Positions 49,147 through 56,056 of a stretch of 64,000 nt of DNA are shown here, in pieces (position 1 is the stretch's first letter; the number at the start of each line of letters is the position of its first letter). The position numbers and the translations under genes were made by a program. Origin of the DNA: Dehalococcoidia bacterium (GTDB lineage: Bacteria; Chloroflexota; Dehalococcoidia; Bin125). The stretch lies in NCBI GenBank assembly GCA_022825265.1, contig JAJDXE010000001.1, positions 62,001 through 126,000 on the forward strand, written 5' to 3'. The notes under the pieces are model-generated. The model worked only from the letters and a program-made list of their open reading frames with translations, was not told the DNA's origin and searched no databases.

Positions 49147-49473
49147 TTACCAGGGGTCGTCGTCTTCCTCGGGCGATTCGTCGTCTTGCGGGGAGCCCCC
49201 CTCTGTCACTCCGTGACATCTCCCCCCGCCTCCGGCGGGGGGAGAAAGGGAAGGGGAGGCGCGGTCGTAGAGGTCGCGGAGCTGGTGGCGGGCGACGTCG
49301 TAGGGGTCGGTGGCGAAGTAGAGCTGATGGTTGAGGCGGGCCCGTTCGGTCGGGGCGAACATTTCGCGGATGATGGTGTTGAGGGCCTTGAGACGGACGT
49401 AGCCGGGGTTGTGCGCCCCAGAGCGTCGCCAGAGGCGGTCGATTCTGGCTCGGAAGTGGAAGCGGTTGGGCAT
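49147..49473 (-). CDS. Small basic hypothetical protein with a repeat-derived C-terminus
   Basis: A 108-residue protein. Residues 1-70 (FHFRARIDRLWRRSGAHNPG, then LNHQLYFATDPYDVARHQLR) are basic and look like a real domain of unknown function. Residues 73-94 are encoded by bipartite palindromic repeat copy 3, read as SPSLSPPAGGGG and so on, followed by an acidic tail EDDDPW. The start ATG 49473 has AAGGAG at good distance. The repeat seems to have entered the 3' end without breaking the frame. Confidence 0.55.
   Translation of the reverse strand: MPNRFHFRARIDRLWRRSGAHNPGYVRLKALNTIIREMFAPTERARLNHQLYFATDPYDVARHQLRDLYDRASPSLSPPAGGGGRCHGVTEGGSPQDDESPEEDDDPW
49195..49247. repeat. Bipartite palindromic repeat, copy 3 (inside a coding region)
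   Basis: CCCCCTCT, then GTCAC-tcc-GTGAC, then CTCCCCCCGCC-tcc-GGCGGGGGGAG. Same order and spacing as the other copies, with its own stem bases. It lies within the 3' part of the gene at 49147-49473. Confidence 0.75.
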
Positions 49474-49860
49474 GGGATTTCTCCTTAGTTTTGAGTGGAC
49501 GTATGTTCTGATGGTATCGGGGTTTGGGAGTGCGTGGGTGGATTGCGGGATGGAGTTAAGGGATGAGCAATGTTGTGTGGCTTGCGTTGCCCCCCTCTGC
49601 CTTCGGCATCTCCCCCCAGAGGGGGGAGAAAAGGGGAAGGGGAGACTGGCGTTGTTGCTGAGGGAGACGGTGTTGCCCCAGCGGAGGTCGGTGCTCTGGG
49701 CCCCGCGTCAGGCGCGGGGCATCGGAGGGGGGCGGATGGGGGATCCTCTGGAGCGCATTGAGCGGTGTGTTGCACCGATCTCCCTCGGTGGGAATCGCAA
49801 TTGTGGGGATATTCGACGTTAGATTGGAGTGGTTCGCTGGCACGGAGTGAGGAGATTTCG
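49474..49860. other. Non-coding spacer of about 390 bp with palindromic repeats
   Basis: No supported gene. It holds palindromic repeat copy 4 (49590-49645) and a separate hairpin GCCCCGCG-tcagg-CGCGGGGC (49700-49720). The ORFs seen across it are reading frames through the repeats. Confidence 0.6.
49590..49645. repeat. Bipartite palindromic repeat, copy 4
   Basis: CCCCCCTC, then TGCC-ttc-GGCA, then CTCCCCCC-aga-GGGGGGAG followed by a GAAAAGGGGAAGGGGAG tail that copy 3 shares in similar form. Confidence 0.75.
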
Positions 49861-50295
49861 ATGACGCTGAATACCTACCTGACGTTTGAGGACAACTGCC
49901 GCGAGGCGTTTGAGTTCTATCGGTCGGTCTTTGGTGGGGAGTTTTCGGAGCTGCAGACGTTTGGCGACGGTCCGCCCGACATGGGTGTACCGGAGGAAGC
50001 CAAGAGCTTCATCATGCACGTCTCCCTGCCCATTGGCGAGAGCGTGCTGATGGGCAGCGATTCCAATCCTGCCTTCGGCGGCCCCGTCGTGGGCAACAAC
50101 TTCTCGATCTCTTATTCGCCGCCGAGCCGCGAGGATGCAGACGAGAAGTTCGCTGCGCTCGCCGCCGGCGGGGAAGTCTCGATGCCGATGGCCGACATGT
50201 TCTGGGGCAGTTACTTCGGTTCCTGCGTCGATCGGTTCGGCATTTCCTGGCAAATCAACTGGCAACCACCGGAGGCGACTGAGCCCGACCACTGA
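49861..50295 (+). CDS. VOC protein, PhnB/DUF1428-like
   Basis: A 144-residue PhnB-type VOC protein: NTYLTFEDNCREAFEFYRSV, FGGEF, SFIMHVSLPIGESVLMGSDS and the C-terminal WGSYFGSCVDRFGISWQINW. These proteins lack clear catalytic ligands and their role is unknown despite the PhnB name. GAGGAG precedes the ATG. Confidence 0.85.
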   Translation: MTLNTYLTFEDNCREAFEFYRSVFGGEFSELQTFGDGPPDMGVPEEAKSFIMHVSLPIGESVLMGSDSNPAFGGPVVGNNFSISYSPPSREDADEKFAALAAGGEVSMPMADMFWGSYFGSCVDRFGISWQINWQPPEATEPDH

Positions 50296-50369
50296 GCCTG
50301 ACCCTCGCTAGGATGATCTCAGCCCGCCGACCTGTGGAGCGGCGGGCGTCTCGACGCTTGGAGGATCGC

Positions 50370-51170
50370 GTGGGCAAGCTCGATGGCAAGGTCGCAATCA
50401 TCACCGGCGGCAACAGCGGGATCGGCGCTGAGACCGGGCGGTTGTTCGCCGCTGAAGGCGCGAAGGTCATCCTGATGGCGCGCCGGGTGCCCGAGGGCGA
50501 GGCGATCGTCGCGGAGATCAGGGAATCGGGCGGCGAGGCGACGTTTGTCGCGTGCGATGTGGGGGACAACGACTCTGTCGTCGCGGCGGTCGAACAGGCG
50601 GCCCAGGCTTACGGTCAGATTGACCTGCTGTTCAACAACGCCGGTGGGGGCGGACCTGGCCAGTTCCCCAATGAGCCCAATGAAGACTGGCTGAGGGTGG
50701 TCAACGTCAATCTGACGGGGACGTTCTACGTCAGCCAGGCCGTGTGGCCGCACATCAAGGCTCAGGGCGGCGGGGCGATCGTGAACATGTCCTCGCTTGC
50801 TGCTCAGCGAGGTTTTTCCTCGCGGATGCAGGACGAGTTCGGCACGGCCTCGGCCTCGTACTACGCGGCGAAGGCCGGCGTCGACGCGCTGACGCGCTAC
50901 ATGGCGGGGGCGGGAGGCCGGGACAATATCCGCGTCAACTGCGTGCGACCGGGTCAGATCATTACGCCCGGAGCGACTCGCGGTACGTACAACGACCCCG
51001 ACGGCGGGCACCACGTCTTCGAGAAGATGTTTGACTTCGCCCAGATCGTGCAGGGTCCGGGCTACTCGATTGACGTCGCCAACCTGGTGCTGTTCCTGTC
51101 GTGCGATGACTCGCGGTTTATCACGGGCGAGATCATCAATATCGACGGCGGCGTCGCGGCGAAGATCTAA
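50370..51170 (+). CDS. Short-chain dehydrogenase/reductase (SDR)
   Basis: A 266-residue NAD(P)-dependent oxidoreductase. TGGNSGIGAETGRLFA is the cofactor loop, LFNNAGGGG the structural motif, NMSSLAAQRG holds the catalytic serine and YYAAKAGV the Tyr/Lys pair. The C-terminal ITGEIINIDGGVAAKI is typical. The GTG at 50370 follows TTGGAGGAT; an upstream ATG at 50313 has no binding site. It overlaps the convergent SnoaL gene by 4 nt. Substrate unknown. Confidence 0.87.
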   Translation: MGKLDGKVAIITGGNSGIGAETGRLFAAEGAKVILMARRVPEGEAIVAEIRESGGEATFVACDVGDNDSVVAAVEQAAQAYGQIDLLFNNAGGGGPGQFPNEPNEDWLRVVNVNLTGTFYVSQAVWPHIKAQGGGAIVNMSSLAAQRGFSSRMQDEFGTASASYYAAKAGVDALTRYMAGAGGRDNIRVNCVRPGQIITPGATRGTYNDPDGGHHVFEKMFDFAQIVQGPGYSIDVANLVLFLSCDDSRFITGEIINIDGGVAAKI

Positions 51171-51652
51171 GACGCAGCTTCGCTTTGTGCGCTGGCCGCG
51201 TTCTCGCCTGTGACCTGAGCGTTGATGTCGGAGTCGATCCAGTCGGTGATGATCTTGCGGTGGGCGAGCCTCCAGGCGCCGTCGACCCGACGCAGCCGGT
51301 CGACGTAGCGTCCCTGGAACGTGATCCGAGCGGGTTCGCCGAACGGATTGTCGCGGCTGCCGGCGCTGACGACGGTGCAGTAGGACGACATAGTGGCTTC
51401 GTCGCCATCGCCGTCGATGACGAAGTTCGAGGGCTGGTGGCGGGAGACGCGATCGTCGGGGCTGTCGTCGTCGCCGGCTGCCAGGTTCCAGAGGGCGTCG
51501 CCGGTGATCCAGAGTTCTTGCAGCTCCATTTCCATGACGGCGTCGTCGGTCCAGACGGCGCGCCAGGCCTCGGGGTCGCGGAGGTCGAGGGATTGGCTGT
51601 AGCGTCCGGCGAGGACGATGATTTCTGAGCGGTCGTCGGCGGTGAGCGACAT
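51167..51652 (-). CDS. SnoaL-like (NTF2-fold) protein
   Basis: A 161-residue protein with the NTF2-like cone fold: SEIIVLAGRYSQSLDLRDPE, WRAVWTDDAVMEME, then RITFQGRYVDRLRRVDGAWR and LAHRKIITDW. Such proteins are isomerases, dehydratases or ring-hydroxylating-dioxygenase small-subunit relatives. The start ATG 51652 (MSLTADD) is preferred over 51670. Confidence 0.83.
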   Translation of the reverse strand: MSLTADDRSEIIVLAGRYSQSLDLRDPEAWRAVWTDDAVMEMELQELWITGDALWNLAAGDDDSPDDRVSRHQPSNFVIDGDGDEATMSSYCTVVSAGSRDNPFGEPARITFQGRYVDRLRRVDGAWRLAHRKIITDWIDSDINAQVTGENAASAQSEAAS

Positions 51653-51713
51653 GGTGGGCTCCGTTCTCATCTCAGATCCAGATTCGCACCAAGGCTAGGG
51701 AAGTGAACGAGGC

Positions 51714-51998
51714 TCAGCGCAAGTGGGAGAGGCGACCAAGCCGTCGATAGAAGTCGCGGCGATGTCCAACCTGTTCGATTCGAATCAGGTTGTCATCGTC
51801 GTGGAGGGTGTAGGCGATGCGATAGTCGCCAACCCTGACCCTCCAGACATCGTCGAAGTCTTCCAATCTCGTCGAACCTGGTCCTCGCGGAGCTGCCTGC
51901 AACCGAGTGATTCGATCCAGCACCCTGAACTGGGTGTCCATCGGGAGCCGATCAAGCGCCTGATTGGCGCGGTCGGCGAACGTGACCCGTGGAGGCAC
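51714..51998 (-). CDS. RelE-family toxin (second toxin-antitoxin pair)
   Basis: A 94-residue RelE/StbE-type protein starting at GTG 51998: FADRANQALDRLPMDTQFRV, LEDFDDVWRVRVGDYRIAYT and LIRIEQVGHRRDFYRRL, the usual order with the arginine-rich C-terminal strand that contacts mRNA on the ribosome. It starts 5 nt after the antitoxin stop. Length is typical. Confidence 0.85.
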   Translation of the reverse strand: MPPRVTFADRANQALDRLPMDTQFRVLDRITRLQAAPRGPGSTRLEDFDDVWRVRVGDYRIAYTLHDDDNLIRIEQVGHRRDFYRRLGRLSHLR

Positions 51999-52003
51999 GG
52001 GCT

Positions 52004-52240
52004 CTACTTGAGGTCGTCGAGCGTGAGTCCGCGTTTTGCAAGGACTTCTTCGAGTGAAATGGTTGGTTGGACCTTGCCGCTCTTCCGATCTTCTTCCAGG
52101 TAGTAGTGAACAAGCGTGGCGAGCGCCGCGTCGTCCCAGTCGTCTTCGTCCCACTCGTCGATGGGTGGGAACGTGTCGGAGCTCAGGATTTCCCAGTTGA
52201 TGAGTTCAGCCCGTGAGTCAGTCGTTATTGGCTTGAGCAT
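52004..52240 (-). CDS. Antitoxin of the second RelE pair
   Basis: A 78-residue acidic protein with EWDEDDWDDAALATLVHYYL and a C-terminal helix EEVLAKRGLTLDDLK that would bind the toxin. It is placed directly before the RelE gene. GGAGAG precedes the ATG. The DNA-binding part is not recognised. Confidence 0.7.
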   Translation of the reverse strand: MLKPITTDSRAELINWEILSSDTFPPIDEWDEDDWDDAALATLVHYYLEEDRKSGKVQPTISLEEVLAKRGLTLDDLK

Positions 52241-52272
52241 CGCTCTTCGCTCTCTCCTGTCATCCTACGCGT

Positions 52273-53025
52273 TCAGCCCTGGTACTCGGGGTCGCGGCGC
52301 TCGGCGAAGGCTCGGGTACCTTCCCGGGCGTCGTCGGAGCTGAAGGCGAGGCGGGAGTACTCCTGGTAGAGGCGGAGACCGTCGGGGAGGGACATGTCAC
52401 GGCCTCGGCGGGCGAGTTCCTTGGTCAGGCGAATGGCGAGGGGACTGTTGACGGCGATCTTTGCGGCCATGTCGTTGGCGGTGTCGAGCAAGTCCGATGG
52501 TTCGACGACCTGGCTGACGAGGCCGATGCGCAGGGCTTCGGGGGCGTCGATGAACTCTCCGGTGAGGAGCAGGCGCATGGCGTCGGAGGTGCCGACCAGA
52601 CCCGGCGTGCGCAGTGCGCCGTAGCCGTGGAGGATGCCCCAGCGCGGCTCGGGGCAGCCGAACTGGGCGGTGGTGTCGCAGATGCGGATGTCGCAGTAGA
52701 GGGCGAGCTCGAGTCCTCCGGCGAGGCAGTAACCGTTGATCGCGGCGATCACCGGCTTAGCGGTTTCGAGGCCGTTGTCGAAACGTTCGCCCGACCATGG
52801 TTTCCAGGCCTGGCGCTCGCCGAACTGGAGGAGGTCGTGGCCTGAGGAGAAGGCTCGTCCTGAGCCGCTGAGGACCAGGCAGCGGACCTGTGGATCGGCG
52901 TCTGCTTGCTTGAAGGCGTCGCCGATGGCTGTGTACATCTCGTCGGTCATTGCGTTCAGTTTTTCGGGTCGGAGCAGTTTGACCGAGGCGATGTGTCCGT
53001 CAACTGTGTACGCGATTTCGTCCAT
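52273..53025 (-). CDS. Enoyl-CoA hydratase/isomerase family protein (crotonase)
   Basis: A 250-residue crotonase. Oxyanion-hole segments are AFSSGHDLLQFG and AGGLELALYCDIRI; the acid of GCPEPRWGILHGYG fits the catalytic glutamate position. GGAGGG lies 7 nt before the ATG. The gene stands alone between the RelE pair and a divergent VOC gene. Confidence 0.87.
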   Translation of the reverse strand: MDEIAYTVDGHIASVKLLRPEKLNAMTDEMYTAIGDAFKQADADPQVRCLVLSGSGRAFSSGHDLLQFGERQAWKPWSGERFDNGLETAKPVIAAINGYCLAGGLELALYCDIRICDTTAQFGCPEPRWGILHGYGALRTPGLVGTSDAMRLLLTGEFIDAPEALRIGLVSQVVEPSDLLDTANDMAAKIAVNSPLAIRLTKELARRGRDMSLPDGLRLYQEYSRLAFSSDDAREGTRAFAERRDPEYQG

Positions 53026-53126
53026 TCGAAAGCCCTCCTATGCGTTCCGTCGTTTGCGCGGTTGATGGTCAAGATAAGAAATCACAGGACTCGGCTTTGG
53101 CGACATAGAATGAACGGCAATCAGCG

Positions 53127-53142
53127 GCCGCGGTGTCGCGGC
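53127..53142 (+). other. GC-rich hairpin in the leader of the VOC gene
   Basis: GCCGCG-gtgt-CGCGGC is a perfect 6-bp stem with a 4-nt loop, 22 nt before the VOC start codon and 16 nt after a possible -10 (TAGAAT, 53106-53111). It could influence translation or mRNA stability. Confidence 0.35.
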
Positions 53143-53164
53143 ATTGGCTACGAAGGAGAGAGCG

Positions 53165-53605
53165 ATGCAGGTCAAGGAACTCGGTCACGCAGTCATCAAG
53201 GTCCGCAACCGCGAACGCTCCGAGCAGTTCTATGGTGAGGTTCTGGGGATGAAGCTCGCGGCTCGTCATGAGCAGATGCCGATGACGTTCTACACACTCG
53301 GCAACCACCACGATCTCGCGCTGCTCGAGGTTGGCGAGGAAGGCCCCGAAACCGCCGATCCGAAGGCGCCGGGTCTGTATCACCTGGCATTCTGCATTGG
53401 CGACACGCTAGATGAGTTGCGCGAGGCTCGGGACGAGCTTGAGGCGGCGGGGGTCAAGGTCTTTGCCACGATTGACCATGTGGTCTCGAAGTCGCTTTAC
53501 CTCAACGACCCCGACGGCAACGGCGTCGAACTCTACGTCGACGGCTCGGACGTCTGGAAGACCGATCCGCAGCAGGTCGCCCAGGGCGAGCCGATGGAGC
53601 TCTAG
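53165..53605 (+). CDS. VOC protein, extradiol-dioxygenase-like
   Basis: A 146-residue VOC protein: ELGHAVIKVRNRERSEQFYG with the first metal-type histidine, LYHLAFCIGD with the second, and LNDPDGNGVELYVD with the glutamate, giving a 2-His-1-Glu set as in glyoxalase I and extradiol dioxygenases. GAAGGAGAG precedes the ATG at 53165. Fifty-two nt downstream on the same strand is an acyl-CoA-dehydrogenase-fold gene, and the two may act together. Confidence 0.85.
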   Translation: MQVKELGHAVIKVRNRERSEQFYGEVLGMKLAARHEQMPMTFYTLGNHHDLALLEVGEEGPETADPKAPGLYHLAFCIGDTLDELREARDELEAAGVKVFATIDHVVSKSLYLNDPDGNGVELYVDGSDVWKTDPQQVAQGEPMEL

Positions 53606-53657
53606 ACCCCGCTCTTCGGACAGTCGCAGGACCGTCCCGACCTGACGTCCGCGATTC

Positions 53658-54821
53658 ATGAGTACCTCATTCGGCGCCACCTTGGAAGAGCGCGAGGCTC
53701 TGCTTGAAGCGGCCCGTTCAATCTCTCCACAGATTCAGAAGGCTGCTGACGAGATCGAAGCAGCCCGGCAACTTCCGAAGCACGTTGTCGACCTGCTGAG
53801 GAGTATTGGCGCGTTTCGTTTGATCCAGCCTCGCTGGCTGGGCGGCCATGACGCCGATCCGGTGACGCAGATCCTGTTTATCGCCGAGATCGCCAGGGCT
53901 GATGCCTCCGTCGCGTGGTGCGTGATGATTGGTTGCGATGGCGGGTTTGTGACGCGGGACCTGGAGCCTGAGCTGGCTCGCGAGATGTACTCGGATATTG
54001 AGGTCGCCACTTGCGGGGCGGCCTTTCCTCCGGGGACGGCGAGGCGGGTTGAGGGTGGGTATCTGGCGTCTGGGCGATGGCCGTACGCCAGTGGTGTTAC
54101 TCACGCGGCATGGGTGCAATTCGGTTGCCGCGTTGTTGAGGGATCGGACGGGTCGGACGGACCGGGGTTTGTGAGATTCGTGGTGCCTCGCGGCGATGTA
54201 ACGGTGCTGGACACGTGGCGCACGACCGGGATGTGCGGCACGGGCAGCCATGACATCGAAGTACGTGACCTGTTTGTGCCCGACGAGCGGAGTTTGCCTC
54301 CGCGTCCTTCACGCCGCTCGGTTCTGGGGGATCCGCTGCGCCATCCTGCCTGGCTGCTGCCGAAGCACCTTGGTGTTCCGCTTGGACTGGTCGAGGCGGC
54401 GCATGAGGAGGTGCTGGGGATGGCGAAGGACCGCGTTGCCGTGCGCGGGGCGCTCAAGGACGACGCCCTGACGCAGGCCACGCTGGGAGAGACTGCGGCG
54501 CGGATTGCCGCCTGCCGGGCCTACGCGCTCTCTGCCGCCGACGCTGCTTGGGAGGAAGTGTGTGAGACGGGTGAGATGTCGGACCTGAACCGGGCTCAGC
54601 TTCGTCTTGCGATCACGTTTGTCCATCGCGAATGCGTTGGAATCGTTGAGCAACTCTATGCGGTCGCGGGTTCGTCAGCTCTGTACACGGAACGGTCGAG
54701 CCTCGATCGACGCCTGCGGGACATGCATGCGATGAACCAGCATGTGGTGCTGGGCGAGTCTAACTATGCGGCCGCGGGGCGATTGCTGCTGGGCCAGGAA
54801 CCGGCCGCTCCGTTCTGGTAG
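53658..54821 (+). CDS. Acyl-CoA dehydrogenase-fold protein, probably a flavin monooxygenase oxygenase
   Basis: A 387-residue protein of the acyl-CoA dehydrogenase fold. IARADASVAWCVMIGCDGGF, FPPGTARRVEGGYLASGRWPYASG and WRTTGMCGTGSHDIEVRDLFVP resemble the oxygenase components HsaA/class D two-component monooxygenases and lack the acyl-CoA dehydrogenase catalytic glutamate signature. It would hydroxylate a substrate with reduced flavin from a partner. The partner reductase is not seen. It follows a VOC gene. Confidence 0.78.
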   Translation: MSTSFGATLEEREALLEAARSISPQIQKAADEIEAARQLPKHVVDLLRSIGAFRLIQPRWLGGHDADPVTQILFIAEIARADASVAWCVMIGCDGGFVTRDLEPELAREMYSDIEVATCGAAFPPGTARRVEGGYLASGRWPYASGVTHAAWVQFGCRVVEGSDGSDGPGFVRFVVPRGDVTVLDTWRTTGMCGTGSHDIEVRDLFVPDERSLPPRPSRRSVLGDPLRHPAWLLPKHLGVPLGLVEAAHEEVLGMAKDRVAVRGALKDDALTQATLGETAARIAACRAYALSAADAAWEEVCETGEMSDLNRAQLRLAITFVHRECVGIVEQLYAVAGSSALYTERSSLDRRLRDMHAMNQHVVLGESNYAAAGRLLLGQEPAAPFW

Positions 54822-54848
54822 CGGCCGGTTGTCTGTTGTTCTGTTTCG

Positions 54849-56018
54849 CTAGCTGCGGTGCATTGGGGCCATGAAGAACCAGACGGGCTGGGGTGCGCCC
54901 TGGGCGGCGAGCGCTTTCCTGACTGAGAGGATGAGCTTGCCGGCTTCGGTGCGTTCGAAGAACCAGGCCTCGGTCTGATGACCGCCGGCGTTGGGCGCGC
55001 CAGCCAGTTCGAGCGCTGCCTCTTCGTAGTAGGCGCGAATGTCGTTGGCCAGCGCAGTGGTGTGACCGCCGGGGATGCCGGCTTCCTTCCACGGTGCGCC
55101 GTTGACGATGTTCTGCAACACGTCCAGGGCGTCGGGTACGCTATCGGCGTCGACCGCGTTGCCGACTTCACTGACGCCTCGGCGGGCGAGCGCTCGATCG
55201 TATGCCTTGCGCAGTCCTCGGGCTTCGTCGACGGCCGGGGCGAGTTCGGGATCGAATCGCGGCGGCACGGTGCAGCTCAGGGGCTCCTCCTCGCCGAGGA
55301 CGACCTCGGGATGGTCTTCCAGAACAGGCCCGGAGTCACGCTCGAACAGGGAGAACGCTCGACGGAGGACGTCGTGCTGGAAGTCGGGATCGTTGGCTTT
55401 GCCCAGCGGCCGGCCGAGGGGAAACTCGCAGTGCAGGACTCGGGGCGGACGCATGCGTTCGCCGACTGAGCGAATGGCGGTGATCGTTACGGTTGCCAGA
55501 CCGGCGGCCTCGAAGACGTGAGCGAGCGTACACACGGTACGCGAGCAGAGGGGTCAAACGGGGGTCAGGAAGACGACGTCCACGCCGTCGGCCTTGAGTT
55601 CGGCGGCGCAGGCCGGGCCGGAGTCGTGGCGGATGGTGGCGACATCGTCGGGCTGGTTCCCGGCGAAGGAATAATGCTTCGAGGCGACGGAGCCGATCAG
55701 GCCCTGTTCCACCAGCTCGTCCAGGCGGGCGAGGGGGTAAACGACGTTGTAGTCGATTCCGAAGGCCGAGCGGTCGAAGTTCGGACTCCAGTGCCCCATG
55801 ACCAACTGCCGCTCGTCGTGGTCGAGGGCGCGATAACTGGCGTCGTTGACGGTGAATCGTTCGCCGTCTCGCGGGTGGAGGGCGGCCGAGGTGACGACCG
55901 CCACTTTGGCTTCGGACAAGGGCGGGGGTGTGGTCCAGGCGGTTTCGGCGAACTCGGGAACGGGCAGTTTGCCGATCTGTTCTCGGATTAGGGCGTCACC
56001 CGATTGCTGCTCTGCCAT
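54849..56018 (-). CDS. GrdB/PrdB-like selenoprotein with in-frame UGA (Sec155)
   Basis: A 389-residue reading frame interrupted only by TGA at 55554-55556. The codons before it end VDVVFLTPV and the frame continues without another stop for 234 codons, starting PLCSRTVCTLAH. This gives U155-x-x-C158, the redox motif of selenoprotein B of glycine/betaine/sarcosine/D-proline reductases (TPV-U-x-x-C). Sequence on both sides is family-like: PLARLDELVEQGLIGSVASK before, FEAAGLATVTITAIR and LLDVLQN-type segments after. A hairpin 17 nt after the UGA fits a bacterial SECIS. The ATG 56018 has GAGGAAG upstream. It follows the acyl-CoA carboxylase by 38 nt. Reading it as two ORFs gives two incomplete proteins. 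Confidence 0.8.
55526..55556 (-). promoter_or_regulatory. Candidate bacterial SECIS element with UGA-Sec codon
   Basis: Directly after the TGA (55556-55554) come 17 nt to an apical loop. GCGTAC (55542-55537) pairs perfectly with GTACGC (55531-55526) around the loop CGTGT, which has a G in its first two bases. Spacing and loop match the bacterial SECIS rules (16-37 nt, G early in the loop). Confidence 0.65.
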
Positions 56019-56056
56019 TGTGTACTTCCTCGCGCTGATTCTGCGTTGATCCAGAG

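Noticed and set aside
49485..49775. ORFs of 63-96 codons across the repeat-rich spacer
   Set aside because: They are read through palindromic repeat copy 4 and a second hairpin and have no supporting start signals.
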